Shown: piece after piece, positions 42,497 to 50,742 of the stretch
Numbering within the stretch: the stretch's first letter is position 1
Layout of the letters: each line of letters starts with the position of its first letter
Assembly (NCBI GenBank): GCA_016783965.1
Contig: JADHVO010000001.1
Coordinates: forward strand, 558,001-622,000
Direction of reading: 5' to 3'
Source of the DNA: Alphaproteobacteria bacterium
GTDB taxonomy: Bacteria; Pseudomonadota; Alphaproteobacteria; Micropepsales; Micropepsaceae
Length of the DNA stretch: 64,000 nucleotides
Program-made: the position numbers and the translations under genes
The notes under the pieces: generated by a model
What the model was told of the DNA's origin: nothing
Seen by the model: the letters and a program-made list of their open reading frames with translations, nothing else
Databases searched by the model: none

Positions 42497-43693
42497 TCAG
42501 ACTGCGCCTTCGCTTCTAAGCGCGGCGATCTCCATCGGGCCGAATCCGAGTTCGCGAAGGATCTCGTCGGTATGCTCGCCGAGCGTCGGTGGACGCTGCC
42601 GCACGGTGCCGGGCGTTCCGTGCAACTTGACCGGCGTCGCAGCGACTTTTGCGGCACCAATGCCGGGGAATTCCACCTCCGCGAAGAAGTCGCCAGCTTT
42701 CACATGCGGGTCGTCAAGCGCCTGACGCGGTCGATAGACAGGTCCCGCCGGCACACGCGCATTTTCGAATGCCGCTATCGCTTCCGCACTGGTGCGCAGC
42801 GCCACCCATTCGCCGACACGCCTGGAAATAACCTCACCATTGTCGCCCCGCGCCTTGTCGGAGGCAAAGCGGGGATCCGCGAGCCACTCTGGCGCCCCGA
42901 TCAGGCGGCACACCCGGCGAAACAGCGGGTCGCCGTTTACCGCGACCGTGATCCAGCCGTCGCTAGCCTTGAAGATGTCGGACGGACCGGCTGTCTGGCT
43001 TCGGTTCAGCGACGGAATACGGTTGATCTTCAGCGCGTCTTCTTCGATCAGGGTTGGCGAAAAAAAGGTGAGCGCCGTGCGCAGCAGCGCGCCTTCAACC
43101 ATCTGTCCCGTCCCCGTCTGCTCGCGAGCGCGCAGCGCGGCGGACACACCGAGCGCCAGGAGCGAAGCCGTGCCGAAATCCACCCAGGGCGCGGCCGCCC
43201 GCACCGGCTGCTCTTCGGTGCCGGAGAAATACGCCATGCCGGACATTGCCTGCGCGACACCGTCGAAGCCGACGCGGTTCGAATAGGGTCCCTCGAGCCC
43301 GAAGGCAGTTCCCACTGCCAGGATGACGCGTGGATTGAGCTTGCTGACACTGTCCCAGTCGAGGCCCATGGCCTTCAGCGTTTCGCCCGGCAGGTTGGCC
43401 ACCACCACGTCGGCATCTCTGACCAGGCGGCGGACCACCTCGCGCCCGGCCGCATTCATCGGATCGCACGTCATGGAGCGCTTGTTGCGGTTCATCTGGA
43501 GGAACATCGCGCCCTCGCGCGGCGTGCCATCCTCGTTCTCGGCCAGGGGTACGAGGGTGCGGTCCTCCCGTCCCTCCTTCTTCTCAACTCGGATCACATC
43601 GGCGCCGAGGTCGCCCAATAGAGCCGCACAGTAGGGGCCGGCGATATAGCGGCCGAAGTCGATGACGCGAATGCCCTCGAATGGTCCCGCCAT
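42497..43693 (-). CDS. CaiB/BaiF-family CoA-transferase
   Basis: 398 residues, the usual family III length. The ATG at 43693 has GGAG seven bases upstream; a TTG at 43720 would add nine residues. The N-terminus is GIRVIDFGRYIAGPYCAALL, then LGADVIRVEKKEGREDRTLV, NRNKRSMTCD and the region around the catalytic Asp in RVGFDGVAQAMSGMAYF. The C-terminal PTLGEHTDEILRELGF is characteristic. It moves CoA between carboxylic acids; the acid is unknown. Divergent from the small gene at 43786. Confidence 0.93.
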   Translation of the reverse strand: MAGPFEGIRVIDFGRYIAGPYCAALLGDLGADVIRVEKKEGREDRTLVPLAENEDGTPREGAMFLQMNRNKRSMTCDPMNAAGREVVRRLVRDADVVVANLPGETLKAMGLDWDSVSKLNPRVILAVGTAFGLEGPYSNRVGFDGVAQAMSGMAYFSGTEEQPVRAAAPWVDFGTASLLALGVSAALRAREQTGTGQMVEGALLRTALTFFSPTLIEEDALKINRIPSLNRSQTAGPSDIFKASDGWITVAVNGDPLFRRVCRLIGAPEWLADPRFASDKARGDNGEVISRRVGEWVALRTSAEAIAAFENARVPAGPVYRPRQALDDPHVKAGDFFAEVEFPGIGAAKVAATPVKLHGTPGTVRQRPPTLGEHTDEILRELGFGPMEIAALRSEGAV

Positions 43694-43785
43694 GGGGGTG
43701 CTCCAGTTTGCTTGAGACAACTATAACGGAAATTGCATGGTGTGCGCCGTCGTGCCAAACGGGGACCGTAAATCCGAGGTCCGCC

Positions 43786-44130
43786 ATGCCACCGAAGCGC
43801 AATCCGCTGAATCTCAATCCCCTGCAACTCCGCACGCTGACGCTACTGCAGGCGCTCGCGCGGCTTCCGGGCGTCGGGCAGCAGCGGCCGGACGGCAGCG
43901 TGGCGATTACCCAGTTTCCGAATGCGCACGGAGACCACTTCCACCTGGGTGATGCCGTCGTGTCGGGAAAGGATGCGACCGGCCTATACAACGAATCCGT
44001 CTGGAATGCGCTTGGCCGCAAGGGCGTGGCGAAAGCGGACTATCCACGCGAGATCGCGCTGACGCCGGAGGGACTCAACTACGACACCGGCGAAGCGCAG
44101 GGTATCCTGCAGCACGGCGGCGGGCACTGA
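43786..44130 (+). CDS. Conserved hypothetical protein, 114 residues
   Basis: ATG 43786 with GAGG six bases upstream. It begins MPPKRNPLNLNPLQLRTLTL and includes TQFPNAHGDHFHLGDAVVSG, with a HxDHFHLG pattern that could bind a metal, and ends with ILQHGGGH. I know of no characterised relative. The gene is monocistronic, 93 bases from the divergent CoA-transferase start. A cytosolic soluble protein. Confidence 0.7.
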   Translation: MPPKRNPLNLNPLQLRTLTLLQALARLPGVGQQRPDGSVAITQFPNAHGDHFHLGDAVVSGKDATGLYNESVWNALGRKGVAKADYPREIALTPEGLNYDTGEAQGILQHGGGH

Positions 44131-44136
44131 CCAATG

Positions 44137-44739
44137 TCAGCGAGCCGGGAGCGCCGGCTCTTTCACGCGATACATTCTAAACAGCGGCACGAACAGGCTC
44201 GCCGCGCCCGGTGACGACAGCCACTTGTCGACATGTGCCGCATCGGCGGTGATCGATACGCTGTCACCGAAGCGACCTTGCGAGACGGTGCCGGCAATCC
44301 GACCTGCCTTCACCTCGGCCGCGACCTTGTTTTCGTCGAACGCGTAGATGGTGAGCACGTTGTCCTCGAGGCGGTAGAGGCCGGAATACCACGCGGCAGG
44401 ATTCTCCGGATCGGACTTTGGTCTTCCGTCTTCGAATATCTCACGGGCATTGATGAAGCGGTTGCCGCCGAGCGCGACCGTCGTCACCATCAGCACACCC
44501 CACCCGCCCGTGTCGTCATTGCTCGCGCCGACGCCGACGACGGTTACGGTGTCACCGGCGTTCAGCAGCACGTGATAGTAGGCGGGATCGCTGTCCTTGT
44601 CCGCCTTGCCGTACCAGAGGCCCTGCAGCGCGGGATCGTTCTTGAAGCCGACGCTGGCGCCGATCGGACTTGGCAACGATACGCAAGCCGAGAGCAGAAG
44701 GGCGAGGATCAGGACGGTGGTCGTGCGCAGGGCGAGCAA
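44137..44739 (-). CDS. Lipoprotein, paralogue of the upstream gene
   Basis: About 200 residues with a lipobox in LILALLLSACVSL. It starts with TTG at 44739, two bases after the stop of the next upstream gene, with GGCGGA upstream. The mature part has repeated segments LQGLWYGKADKDSDPAYYHV, RFINAREIF and KVAAEVKAGRIAGTVSQGR. These match equivalent segments of the 44742-45323 protein in the same order, so the two arose by tandem duplication. Membrane-anchored periplasmic protein of unknown function. Confidence 0.75.
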   Translation of the reverse strand: MLALRTTTVLILALLLSACVSLPSPIGASVGFKNDPALQGLWYGKADKDSDPAYYHVLLNAGDTVTVVGVGASNDDTGGWGVLMVTTVALGGNRFINAREIFEDGRPKSDPENPAAWYSGLYRLEDNVLTIYAFDENKVAAEVKAGRIAGTVSQGRFGDSVSITADAAHVDKWLSSPGAASLFVPLFRMYRVKEPALPAR

Positions 44740-44741
44740 CG

Positions 44742-45323
44742 TCAGTCCGCCCTGTGCAGGACAAAGAGCGGCTTGCTCGAAAACGCAGCGAGCGCTGCGG
44801 GCGATTGCATGAACGCATCGAGCGCCCTGGAGTCGGCGGTGATGGCGGCGTCACCCATGTCGCCCTGCCCCACATCACCCTTGATCTTGCCCGCCTTGAT
44901 CAGCGCCTTGACCACCTTCTCGTCCATCAAGCGCATGGTCAGCGCGCCCTTGGCATCCAGCGTGTAGAGCAGCGGCATCGAGCCAGGTGGCTCGCCGATT
45001 TCGGGCTTGCCGTTGCTCGATACAAGACGCGCGTTGAGGAAGTGGTGGCGTGCCAGCGTTGCTGTGGTGCCCGTCACCAGACTCCAATCCTCCGCCTTGT
45101 CGCCTGTGGCAACGAGCAGAATGGAGAACGATCCATCGCCCTGCCTCAGGAAATGTACATAGGTGATCTTCCCGTCGTCGCCGGCCCCCTTCCACGTTCC
45201 GACCAGCGAGGGATCGGCCTTCAGACCTGCGGTCAGGCCAACGGGATGGCTGGTGGAGGGCGGAAAGCAACCTGCAAGGGCAACAGCAATCAGAGCGGCC
45301 AAGGCCACGAGAATGATTTTCAT
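44742..45323 (-). CDS. Lipoprotein, tandem paralogue
   Basis: 193 residues with signal peptide and lipobox ALIAVALAGCFPP. It contains ADPSLVGTWKGAGDDGKITY, HHFLNARLVSSNGKPEIGEP and KALIKAGKIKGDVGQGDMGD, parallel to the downstream copy. Together they form a two-gene operon on the minus strand, divergent from ccmE. The function is unknown; a beta-sheet fold is likely from the alternating pattern. A regulatory link to cytochrome c biogenesis is not indicated. Confidence 0.78.
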   Translation of the reverse strand: MKIILVALAALIAVALAGCFPPSTSHPVGLTAGLKADPSLVGTWKGAGDDGKITYVHFLRQGDGSFSILLVATGDKAEDWSLVTGTTATLARHHFLNARLVSSNGKPEIGEPPGSMPLLYTLDAKGALTMRLMDEKVVKALIKAGKIKGDVGQGDMGDAAITADSRALDAFMQSPAALAAFSSKPLFVLHRAD

Positions 45324-45444
45324 GGCAATTCCCTCAATTGGAAATGATGATCTGCGTCAATTTGGGCGGAAGCAGGGCCCCTATGCATTTGGACCGTGAC
45401 AATGCGGCCAATATAGTCCCGGCGCTGACGCCACAGAAACCGCC

Positions 45445-45885
45445 GTGAACGTAAGAAAAAGACGTCGTCTGGCCTTTGCCGTAGCCATTCTCGTGGCGGG
45501 CGCGGGTGCGACAGCGCTGGTGCTGTTCGCGCTGAAGGATAACGTCCTCTACTTCTACAGCCCAAGCGACGTGCACACGAAGCAGGTGAGCGCGGGTATC
45601 AATTTCCGCATCGGCGGCCTGGTGGCGATGAACTCCATCCACCATGGCAAGGGCGCCGACGTCTCGTTCGCGGTGACCGACGGCAAGGCCGAAGTGCCGG
45701 TATTCTTCCACGGCGTTCTGCCGGCATTGTTCCATGAAGGACGCGGTGTCGTCGCGCTCGGTGCATTGAACGATGCAGGCGTGTTCCAGGCGAGCGAAGT
45801 GCTGGCCAAGCATGACGAACGCTATATGCCGCCGGAAGTGGTGGATGCGCTGAAGCGCTCCGGCCGCTGGAAGGAAAGCGAATGA
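45445..45885 (+). CDS. ccmE: Cytochrome c maturation protein E (haem chaperone)
   Basis: 146 residues starting with GTG at 45445. N-terminal anchor LAFAVAILVAGAGATALVLF, then the OB-fold FRIGGLVAMNSIHHGKGADV and VPVFFHGVLPALFHEGRGVV. The covalent haem-binding His lies in LAKHDERYMPPEV near residue 122-125. It receives haem from CcmABCD and passes it to the CcmFH ligase. The stop overlaps the ccmF start. Confidence 0.95.
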   Translation: MNVRKRRRLAFAVAILVAGAGATALVLFALKDNVLYFYSPSDVHTKQVSAGINFRIGGLVAMNSIHHGKGADVSFAVTDGKAEVPVFFHGVLPALFHEGRGVVALGALNDAGVFQASEVLAKHDERYMPPEVVDALKRSGRWKESE

Positions 45886-47798
45886 CCGGGGAGATCGGTC
45901 AGCTTGCCCTTTGCCTTGCGCTCGCGCTGTCGCTGCTGACCGCGGGTGCCGGCCTGTCCGGTGCGCGGCCGGCCGCCGGGACGGCGCGCTCGGTGGCATC
46001 GGCCGGTGCGCTGGGCATGCTGGTGTTCATCGCACTGGCTTTTGGAACGTTGACCTATGCGTCGGTCGTGTCGGACTTCTCAATCCAGAACGTGCAGCAG
46101 AATTCGAACACCCTGAAGCCGCTGATCTACAAGATCACCGGCGTATGGGGAAACCACGAAGGCTCGATGCTGCTGTGGGTGCTGGTGCTCGCGATCTACA
46201 CCGCGGCAATCGTGTTCGCGCGGCGCACGCATGAACGGATGACCAGTGCCGCACTCGGCGTGCAGGGCCTGCTGGCGGCGGCGTTTCTCGTCTTCATTCT
46301 GCTGACATCCAATCCGTTCGTGCGCCTCGATCCGATGCCGTTCGAGGGCGCAGGACTGAATCCGCTGCTGCAGGACTTCGGCCTGGCGGTGCATCCGCCG
46401 ATCCTCTATTCGGGCTATGTCGGACTGTCGGCGTCGTTCGCGTTCGCCGCGGCGGCGCTGATCACCAAGGAACGCGACTGGGTCCGTGCGGCGCGGCCTT
46501 TCATGCTCGTGGCATGGATCGCGCTGACGCTGGGCATCGCGCTTGGTAGCTGGTGGGCCTACTACGAGCTTGGCTGGGGCGGTTTCTGGTTCTGGGATCC
46601 GGTCGAGAACGCGTCGCTGATGCCATGGCTGGTCGGGACCGCGCTGTTGCATTCGGCGCTGGCGACGGAGCGCACCGGCGCGTTCCGGTCCTGGACCCTG
46701 CTCCTGGCGATCGCGGGGTTCTCGCTGAGCCTGATCGGCACGTTCCTGGTACGGTCGGGAGTGCTGTCATCGGTGCATTCCTTCGCCAGTGATCCGACGC
46801 GCGGGCTGTATATCCTTGGCCTCATCTTCGGCGCGATCGGCGGCGCCCTGGCGCTGTTCGCCTGGCGGGCGCCGTCACTCGAAGAAGGGGCGGCGTTCTC
46901 GCCGGTCAGCCGCGAAACGGCCCTCCTGCTGAACAATGTGTTTCTGGCCGCAGCGACGGCAACGGTGTTCGTCGGCACGCTCTATCCACTGGCGCTGGAC
47001 GCGATGACGGGAACGAAAATCTCCGTCGGCCCTCCTTATTTCGCGCTGACTTTCGCGCCCATAGCAGTTGCACTGCTCGTGCTTGTTCCTTTCGGACCGC
47101 AGCTGGCATGGAAGCGCGGCGATGCACGCGCGGCGATCCGATTGCTGATACCGGCCTTGGGGCTCGCGGCCGTTGCGGGCGTCGCCCTCCTGGCACTGAC
47201 GACGCCGCGATCGCTGGCGGGCGCCGGCGCCTTCGCCTTGGCGGCGTGGCTGCTCGCGGCAAGTGCGATCGATCTCTGGAAGCGCAAGGTGCCCAGTGCC
47301 GGCGCGATCGCATCCGCGCTTGCACATGCCGGACTCGCGATCACGCTGATCGGCATTGCCGGAACCACACTGTGGCGCAGCGAAGCGCTGGAGGTGCTGG
47401 CACCCGGCGAGAGCATGTATGTCGGCGAATATCAGTTGCGCCTTGACGGAGTCGCCGGCGCGTCGGGGCCGAATTACCAGGCCGCGCGGGCGAATATCGC
47501 CGTCCTGCGCAACGGGACGGTAATCGCCATGATGCATCCCGAGAAAAGATTCTTCCCTGCCGAAGGACAGGAGACGGTTGAAACGGCCATTCGCACGACA
47601 ATCTTCAGCGATCTGTATCTTGCGCTCGGCGATCATCGCGACCAGACGCATTGGATCGTGCGCGCCTATGTGAACCCGGTGGCGCCGCTCATCTGGCTGG
47701 GTGCGCTCGTCATGGCGATAGGCGGTTTCGCGGCGCTTTGGAGCCGACTGACGCGCCGCGCGACAGCACCGAACGCAATCGCGGCACCGGCGGAATGA
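45882..47798 (+). CDS. ccmF: Haem lyase CcmF
   Basis: 638 residues, about 15 membrane helices. The WWD signature is intact: WGNHEGSMLLW near residue 90 and WGGFWFWDPVENASLMPWL near 230. It also shows GTFLVRSGVLSSVHSFASD and HPEKRFFPAEGQ of the C-terminal periplasmic part. CcmF with CcmH attaches haem to the CXXCH motifs of apocytochromes c. It is coupled by ATGA overlaps to ccmE and ccmH. CcmG (DsbE) and CcmI genes are not in this window. Confidence 0.95.
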   Translation: MTGEIGQLALCLALALSLLTAGAGLSGARPAAGTARSVASAGALGMLVFIALAFGTLTYASVVSDFSIQNVQQNSNTLKPLIYKITGVWGNHEGSMLLWVLVLAIYTAAIVFARRTHERMTSAALGVQGLLAAAFLVFILLTSNPFVRLDPMPFEGAGLNPLLQDFGLAVHPPILYSGYVGLSASFAFAAAALITKERDWVRAARPFMLVAWIALTLGIALGSWWAYYELGWGGFWFWDPVENASLMPWLVGTALLHSALATERTGAFRSWTLLLAIAGFSLSLIGTFLVRSGVLSSVHSFASDPTRGLYILGLIFGAIGGALALFAWRAPSLEEGAAFSPVSRETALLLNNVFLAAATATVFVGTLYPLALDAMTGTKISVGPPYFALTFAPIAVALLVLVPFGPQLAWKRGDARAAIRLLIPALGLAAVAGVALLALTTPRSLAGAGAFALAAWLLAASAIDLWKRKVPSAGAIASALAHAGLAITLIGIAGTTLWRSEALEVLAPGESMYVGEYQLRLDGVAGASGPNYQAARANIAVLRNGTVIAMMHPEKRFFPAEGQETVETAIRTTIFSDLYLALGDHRDQTHWIVRAYVNPVAPLIWLGALVMAIGGFAALWSRLTRRATAPNAIAAPAE

Positions 47799-48202
47799 AA
47801 CAGGTTCTGGCGGCACTGTTCCTGCTGCTTGCGACGCTGCCCGCATTCGCGGCACGCGCCCCTGAAAGCCTCGCCGACCCTGCACTGGAAGCCCGTGCGC
47901 GTACCTTGCAGAAGGAGTTGCGCTGCATGGTGTGCCAGGGGGAATCGATCGATGAATCCAACGCGCAGCTCGCAGCGGATCTGCGTGCGCTGATCCGCGA
48001 GCGCATCAAGGCGGGTGACAGCGACGAGCAGATCAAGCAATTCCTGGTGTCCCGTTATGGTGATTTCATTTTGATGAAGCCGCCGTTCGACGCGTCGACC
48101 TACGCCTTATGGCTGACACCTTTTGCGGCGTTGATACTGGCTGCGGGCGTTGCCATTTGGGTGGTTGTCCGGGCCTCTCGAGCACCGCAACGCAAGGCCT
48201 GA
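47795..48202 (+). CDS. ccmH: Cytochrome c biogenesis protein CcmH (short form)
   Basis: 135 residues. Signal peptide MKQVLAALFLLLATLPAFAA, then the thioredoxin-like pair of Cys in ELRCMVCQGESIDESNAQLA, and a single C-terminal membrane helix before RASRAPQRKA. It reduces the apocytochrome disulphide. It is the short N-terminal CcmH type, lacking a TPR CcmI part. Starts within the ccmF stop region (ATGA). Last gene of the operon. Confidence 0.93.
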   Translation: MKQVLAALFLLLATLPAFAARAPESLADPALEARARTLQKELRCMVCQGESIDESNAQLAADLRALIRERIKAGDSDEQIKQFLVSRYGDFILMKPPFDASTYALWLTPFAALILAAGVAIWVVVRASRAPQRKA

Positions 48203-48251
48203 CAGGTTCCCTCATCACATCCGTGCGAGTTTCCGGGCGTGCCAGAATATA

Positions 48252-48287
48252 TTGCTCGCAATTCATGATTGAGAAGGAATTGAGCAA
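48252..48287 (+). promoter_or_regulatory. Inverted repeat in the degP leader
   Basis: TTGCTC-GC-AATTC (48252-48264) can pair with GAATTGAGCAA (48277-48287), leaving a 12-base loop and a two-base bulge. It is 56 bases before the degP start and in AT-rich DNA. It could be an operator or a leader RNA hairpin. I have no protein to assign to it. Confidence 0.4.
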
Positions 48288-48343
48288 GCTAGAGAGGGTA
48301 CGGACGGCCTGTCCGGCGTGCCCTGGTTCAAGGAGAGATATCG

Positions 48344-49930
48344 ATGCCCGAGCAAAATCCCAGTCCGATCAAGCGTCATAGCCGCATGATTGCCATGGGA
48401 ACCGCCGCTGCCGTCGTCCTCATCGGCCTGAGCGCGTTTGCGCTCGTTCCAGGCGTCCGGCCTGTCGACGCAAGCAACACCGAGTCAACGCAGCACGCCA
48501 TTCCAGCAGCCAATCTCCAGATGGCCGCCGCCACGCCGCCCCGGATGCTGGAGAACGGGGCACCGTTCAGCTTCGCAGACCTCGTGGAGCGCGTGAGCCC
48601 GGCGGTCGTGACCATCACCGCCGAGACCGTGGAGACCGGCCCGTCGAACATCGACGAGTTGCCAGCCCCGTTCCGCGACTTCTTCAACCAGTACGGCCAG
48701 GGCAACGGGCAGAACCGCGCGCCGCGAAAGGCCATCAGCGCCGGCTCGGGCTTCATCATCGACAAGGCCGGCTTCATCGTGACGAACAACCACGTCATCG
48801 AGAACGCCCGCAAGATCACCGTGAAGCTGCCCGACGGCCGCACCTTCGACGCCAAGCTGATCGGCACCGATGCGCTGACCGACGTGGCGCTGCTGAAGGT
48901 CAAGAGCGACAGGTCGCTGCCCACCGTCGAGTTCGGCGACGACCGCCAGGTCCGCGTCGGCGACTGGGTGGTCGCTGTCGGCAACCCGTTCGGCCTGTCG
49001 AACTCGGTCACTGCCGGCATCGTGTCGTCGCTCGGACGCGACATCGGCAACGGTCCGTACACCGACTTCATCCAGATCGATGCCCCGATCAACCGCGGCA
49101 ACTCGGGCGGACCGACCTTCGACCTGCGCGGCCAAGTCATCGGCATGAACTCCATGATCTACTCGCCGTCGGGCGGAAGCGTCGGCATCGGCTTCGCGAT
49201 TCCGGCGTCGACCATCCACGACGTGATCGCGCAACTTCAGGCGCACGGCCATGTCGACCGCGGCTATCTGGGCGTGAACATCCAGTCGATCACGCCAGAG
49301 ATCGCCGGCACGCTCAACATCACGACACCCAAAGGCGCCATCATCGCCGAGGTCGTGCAGGGTGGGCCTGCGGCGCAGGCCGGATTCCAGCAGGGTGACG
49401 TCGTCATCGCGCTGAACGGCAAACCGGTGGACGATTCGCGTGACCTTACCCGGCACATCGCTTCCATCCCCGCGGGCCAGACCGCGACGTTCACGATCAT
49501 GCGCAACGGCCAGCAAAAGAACCTGACAGCGCGGATCGGCAATCGTCCGGAACAGCGCGTGGCCTCCAACGGCAACGACAGCAACGACAGCGCACAGGGC
49601 GGCACCAATGGCGACGAACGCCAGTCGACCTTGCAGGCGATGGGCCTGGGTCTGGCGGCGGTGACGCCGGAGGCGCGGCGCAACTTCAACATAGACGCAG
49701 CGATCGACGGCGTGCTGGTGACACGCGTCGATCCGGACAGCGACGCCGGCGACAAGGGCATCCAGCCTGGCGACGTCGTGCTCTCGGTCGCGAACAAGCC
49801 CGTGCACAATCCGAAGGACGTGCTGGCCCAGATCGCTGCGGCCCGTTCAGCCGGACATCACACCGTGCTGTTGCTGGTTGCGACGCAGGGCGGGACACGA
49901 TTCGTCGCGGTGGACGTCGGAGAGAGCTGA
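48344..49930 (+). CDS. Do-family serine protease DegP/MucD-like
   Basis: 528 residues. The start at 48344 has AAGGAGAG upstream. A membrane-spanning or signal segment (MIAMGTAAAVVLIGLSAFAL) directs export. The trypsin-like domain carries His in TNNHVIENARK, Asp in TDVALLKVK and Ser in RGNSGGPTFDLRGQ. Two PDZ domains follow, the first with RGYLGVNIQSITPE and the second with GVLVTRVDPDSDAGDKGIQ. A periplasmic protease and chaperone for misfolded envelope proteins. It is followed by a response regulator and a sensor kinase on the same strand, the common alphaproteobacterial arrangement. Confidence 0.94.
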   Translation: MPEQNPSPIKRHSRMIAMGTAAAVVLIGLSAFALVPGVRPVDASNTESTQHAIPAANLQMAAATPPRMLENGAPFSFADLVERVSPAVVTITAETVETGPSNIDELPAPFRDFFNQYGQGNGQNRAPRKAISAGSGFIIDKAGFIVTNNHVIENARKITVKLPDGRTFDAKLIGTDALTDVALLKVKSDRSLPTVEFGDDRQVRVGDWVVAVGNPFGLSNSVTAGIVSSLGRDIGNGPYTDFIQIDAPINRGNSGGPTFDLRGQVIGMNSMIYSPSGGSVGIGFAIPASTIHDVIAQLQAHGHVDRGYLGVNIQSITPEIAGTLNITTPKGAIIAEVVQGGPAAQAGFQQGDVVIALNGKPVDDSRDLTRHIASIPAGQTATFTIMRNGQQKNLTARIGNRPEQRVASNGNDSNDSAQGGTNGDERQSTLQAMGLGLAAVTPEARRNFNIDAAIDGVLVTRVDPDSDAGDKGIQPGDVVLSVANKPVHNPKDVLAQIAAARSAGHHTVLLLVATQGGTRFVAVDVGES

Positions 49931-49974
49931 GTTTCGTGCGTAACCGGGCGGCGGGGTAACCCGTCTCCCGGCCC

Positions 49975-50023
49975 CCGCGCCGGTGGTGGCGGCCCCATCC
50001 CCCCGTTGCTGCCGCCGGCGCGG
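49975..50023. terminator. GC-rich hairpin between degP and the response-regulator gene
   Basis: CCGCGCCGG (49975-49983) pairs with CCGGCGCGG (50015-50023), and further G/C pairs continue inward. There is no U-tract. It could reduce read-through from degP or stabilise the degP mRNA end. The regulator gene starts 34 bases later. Confidence 0.5.
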
Positions 50024-50057
50024 ACCCATTTGCGACTGCTAGGGCGGAGGCGGTTTT

Positions 50058-50738
50058 ATGCGCATTCTTGTTGTTGAAGACGACCTGGAAGCCCAGCGCT
50101 ACCTGGTCAACGGCCTGAAAGAGGCGGGGCACGTCGTCGATGACGCAGCCGACGGCGAGACGGGTCTTACACTGGCTCTGTCACGGCCGTATGACGTGGC
50201 GATCATCGACCGCATGCTGCCGAAGATGGACGGGCTGAGGGTCGTGGCCGAGATGCGCGAGCATTCGAACGCAACCCCGGTGCTGTTCCTGAGCGCGCTG
50301 TCTGAAGTCGACGATCGCGTGAAGGGCCTGAAGGCCGGCGGGGACGATTATCTGACCAAGCCCTACGCCTTCGTCGAACTGCTTGCGCGCATCGATGCAC
50401 TAATGCGCCGCCGGGCACCGCAGGCGGTGAAGACGCGACTTCAGGTCGGCGATCTGGAACTCGATCTGCTGACGCGTACGGCGAAGCGGGCCGGCGCGGC
50501 GATCGATCTACAGCCGCGCGAATTCCGCCTGCTCGAATACCTGATGCGGCATGCGAGCCAGGTGGTGACGCGCACCATGCTGCTGGAAAGCGTTTGGGAA
50601 TATCACTTCGATCCCCAGACGAACGTGATCGACGTGCACATCTCGCGCCTGCGCGCGAAGATCGACAAGGGCTTCGAGACGCCATTGCTGCATACCGTGC
50701 GAGGCGCCGGCTACATGATCCGCGCGCGCGCCGCATAA
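50058..50738 (+). CDS. OmpR-family response regulator
   Basis: 226 residues. Receiver MRILVVEDDLEAQRYLVNGL, phosphoacceptor Asp in DVAIIDRMLPKMDG near 52, Lys in YLTKPYAFVELLARI. DNA-binding winged helix at the C-terminus with LQPREFRLLEYLMRHASQVV, HFDPQTNVIDVHISRLRAKI and LLHTVRGAGYMI. GGAGG precedes the start by eight bases. A kinase gene starts four bases after its stop. Control of the adjacent degP is a reasonable inference. Confidence 0.93.
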   Translation: MRILVVEDDLEAQRYLVNGLKEAGHVVDDAADGETGLTLALSRPYDVAIIDRMLPKMDGLRVVAEMREHSNATPVLFLSALSEVDDRVKGLKAGGDDYLTKPYAFVELLARIDALMRRRAPQAVKTRLQVGDLELDLLTRTAKRAGAAIDLQPREFRLLEYLMRHASQVVTRTMLLESVWEYHFDPQTNVIDVHISRLRAKIDKGFETPLLHTVRGAGYMIRARAA

Positions 50739-50742
50739 GGAC

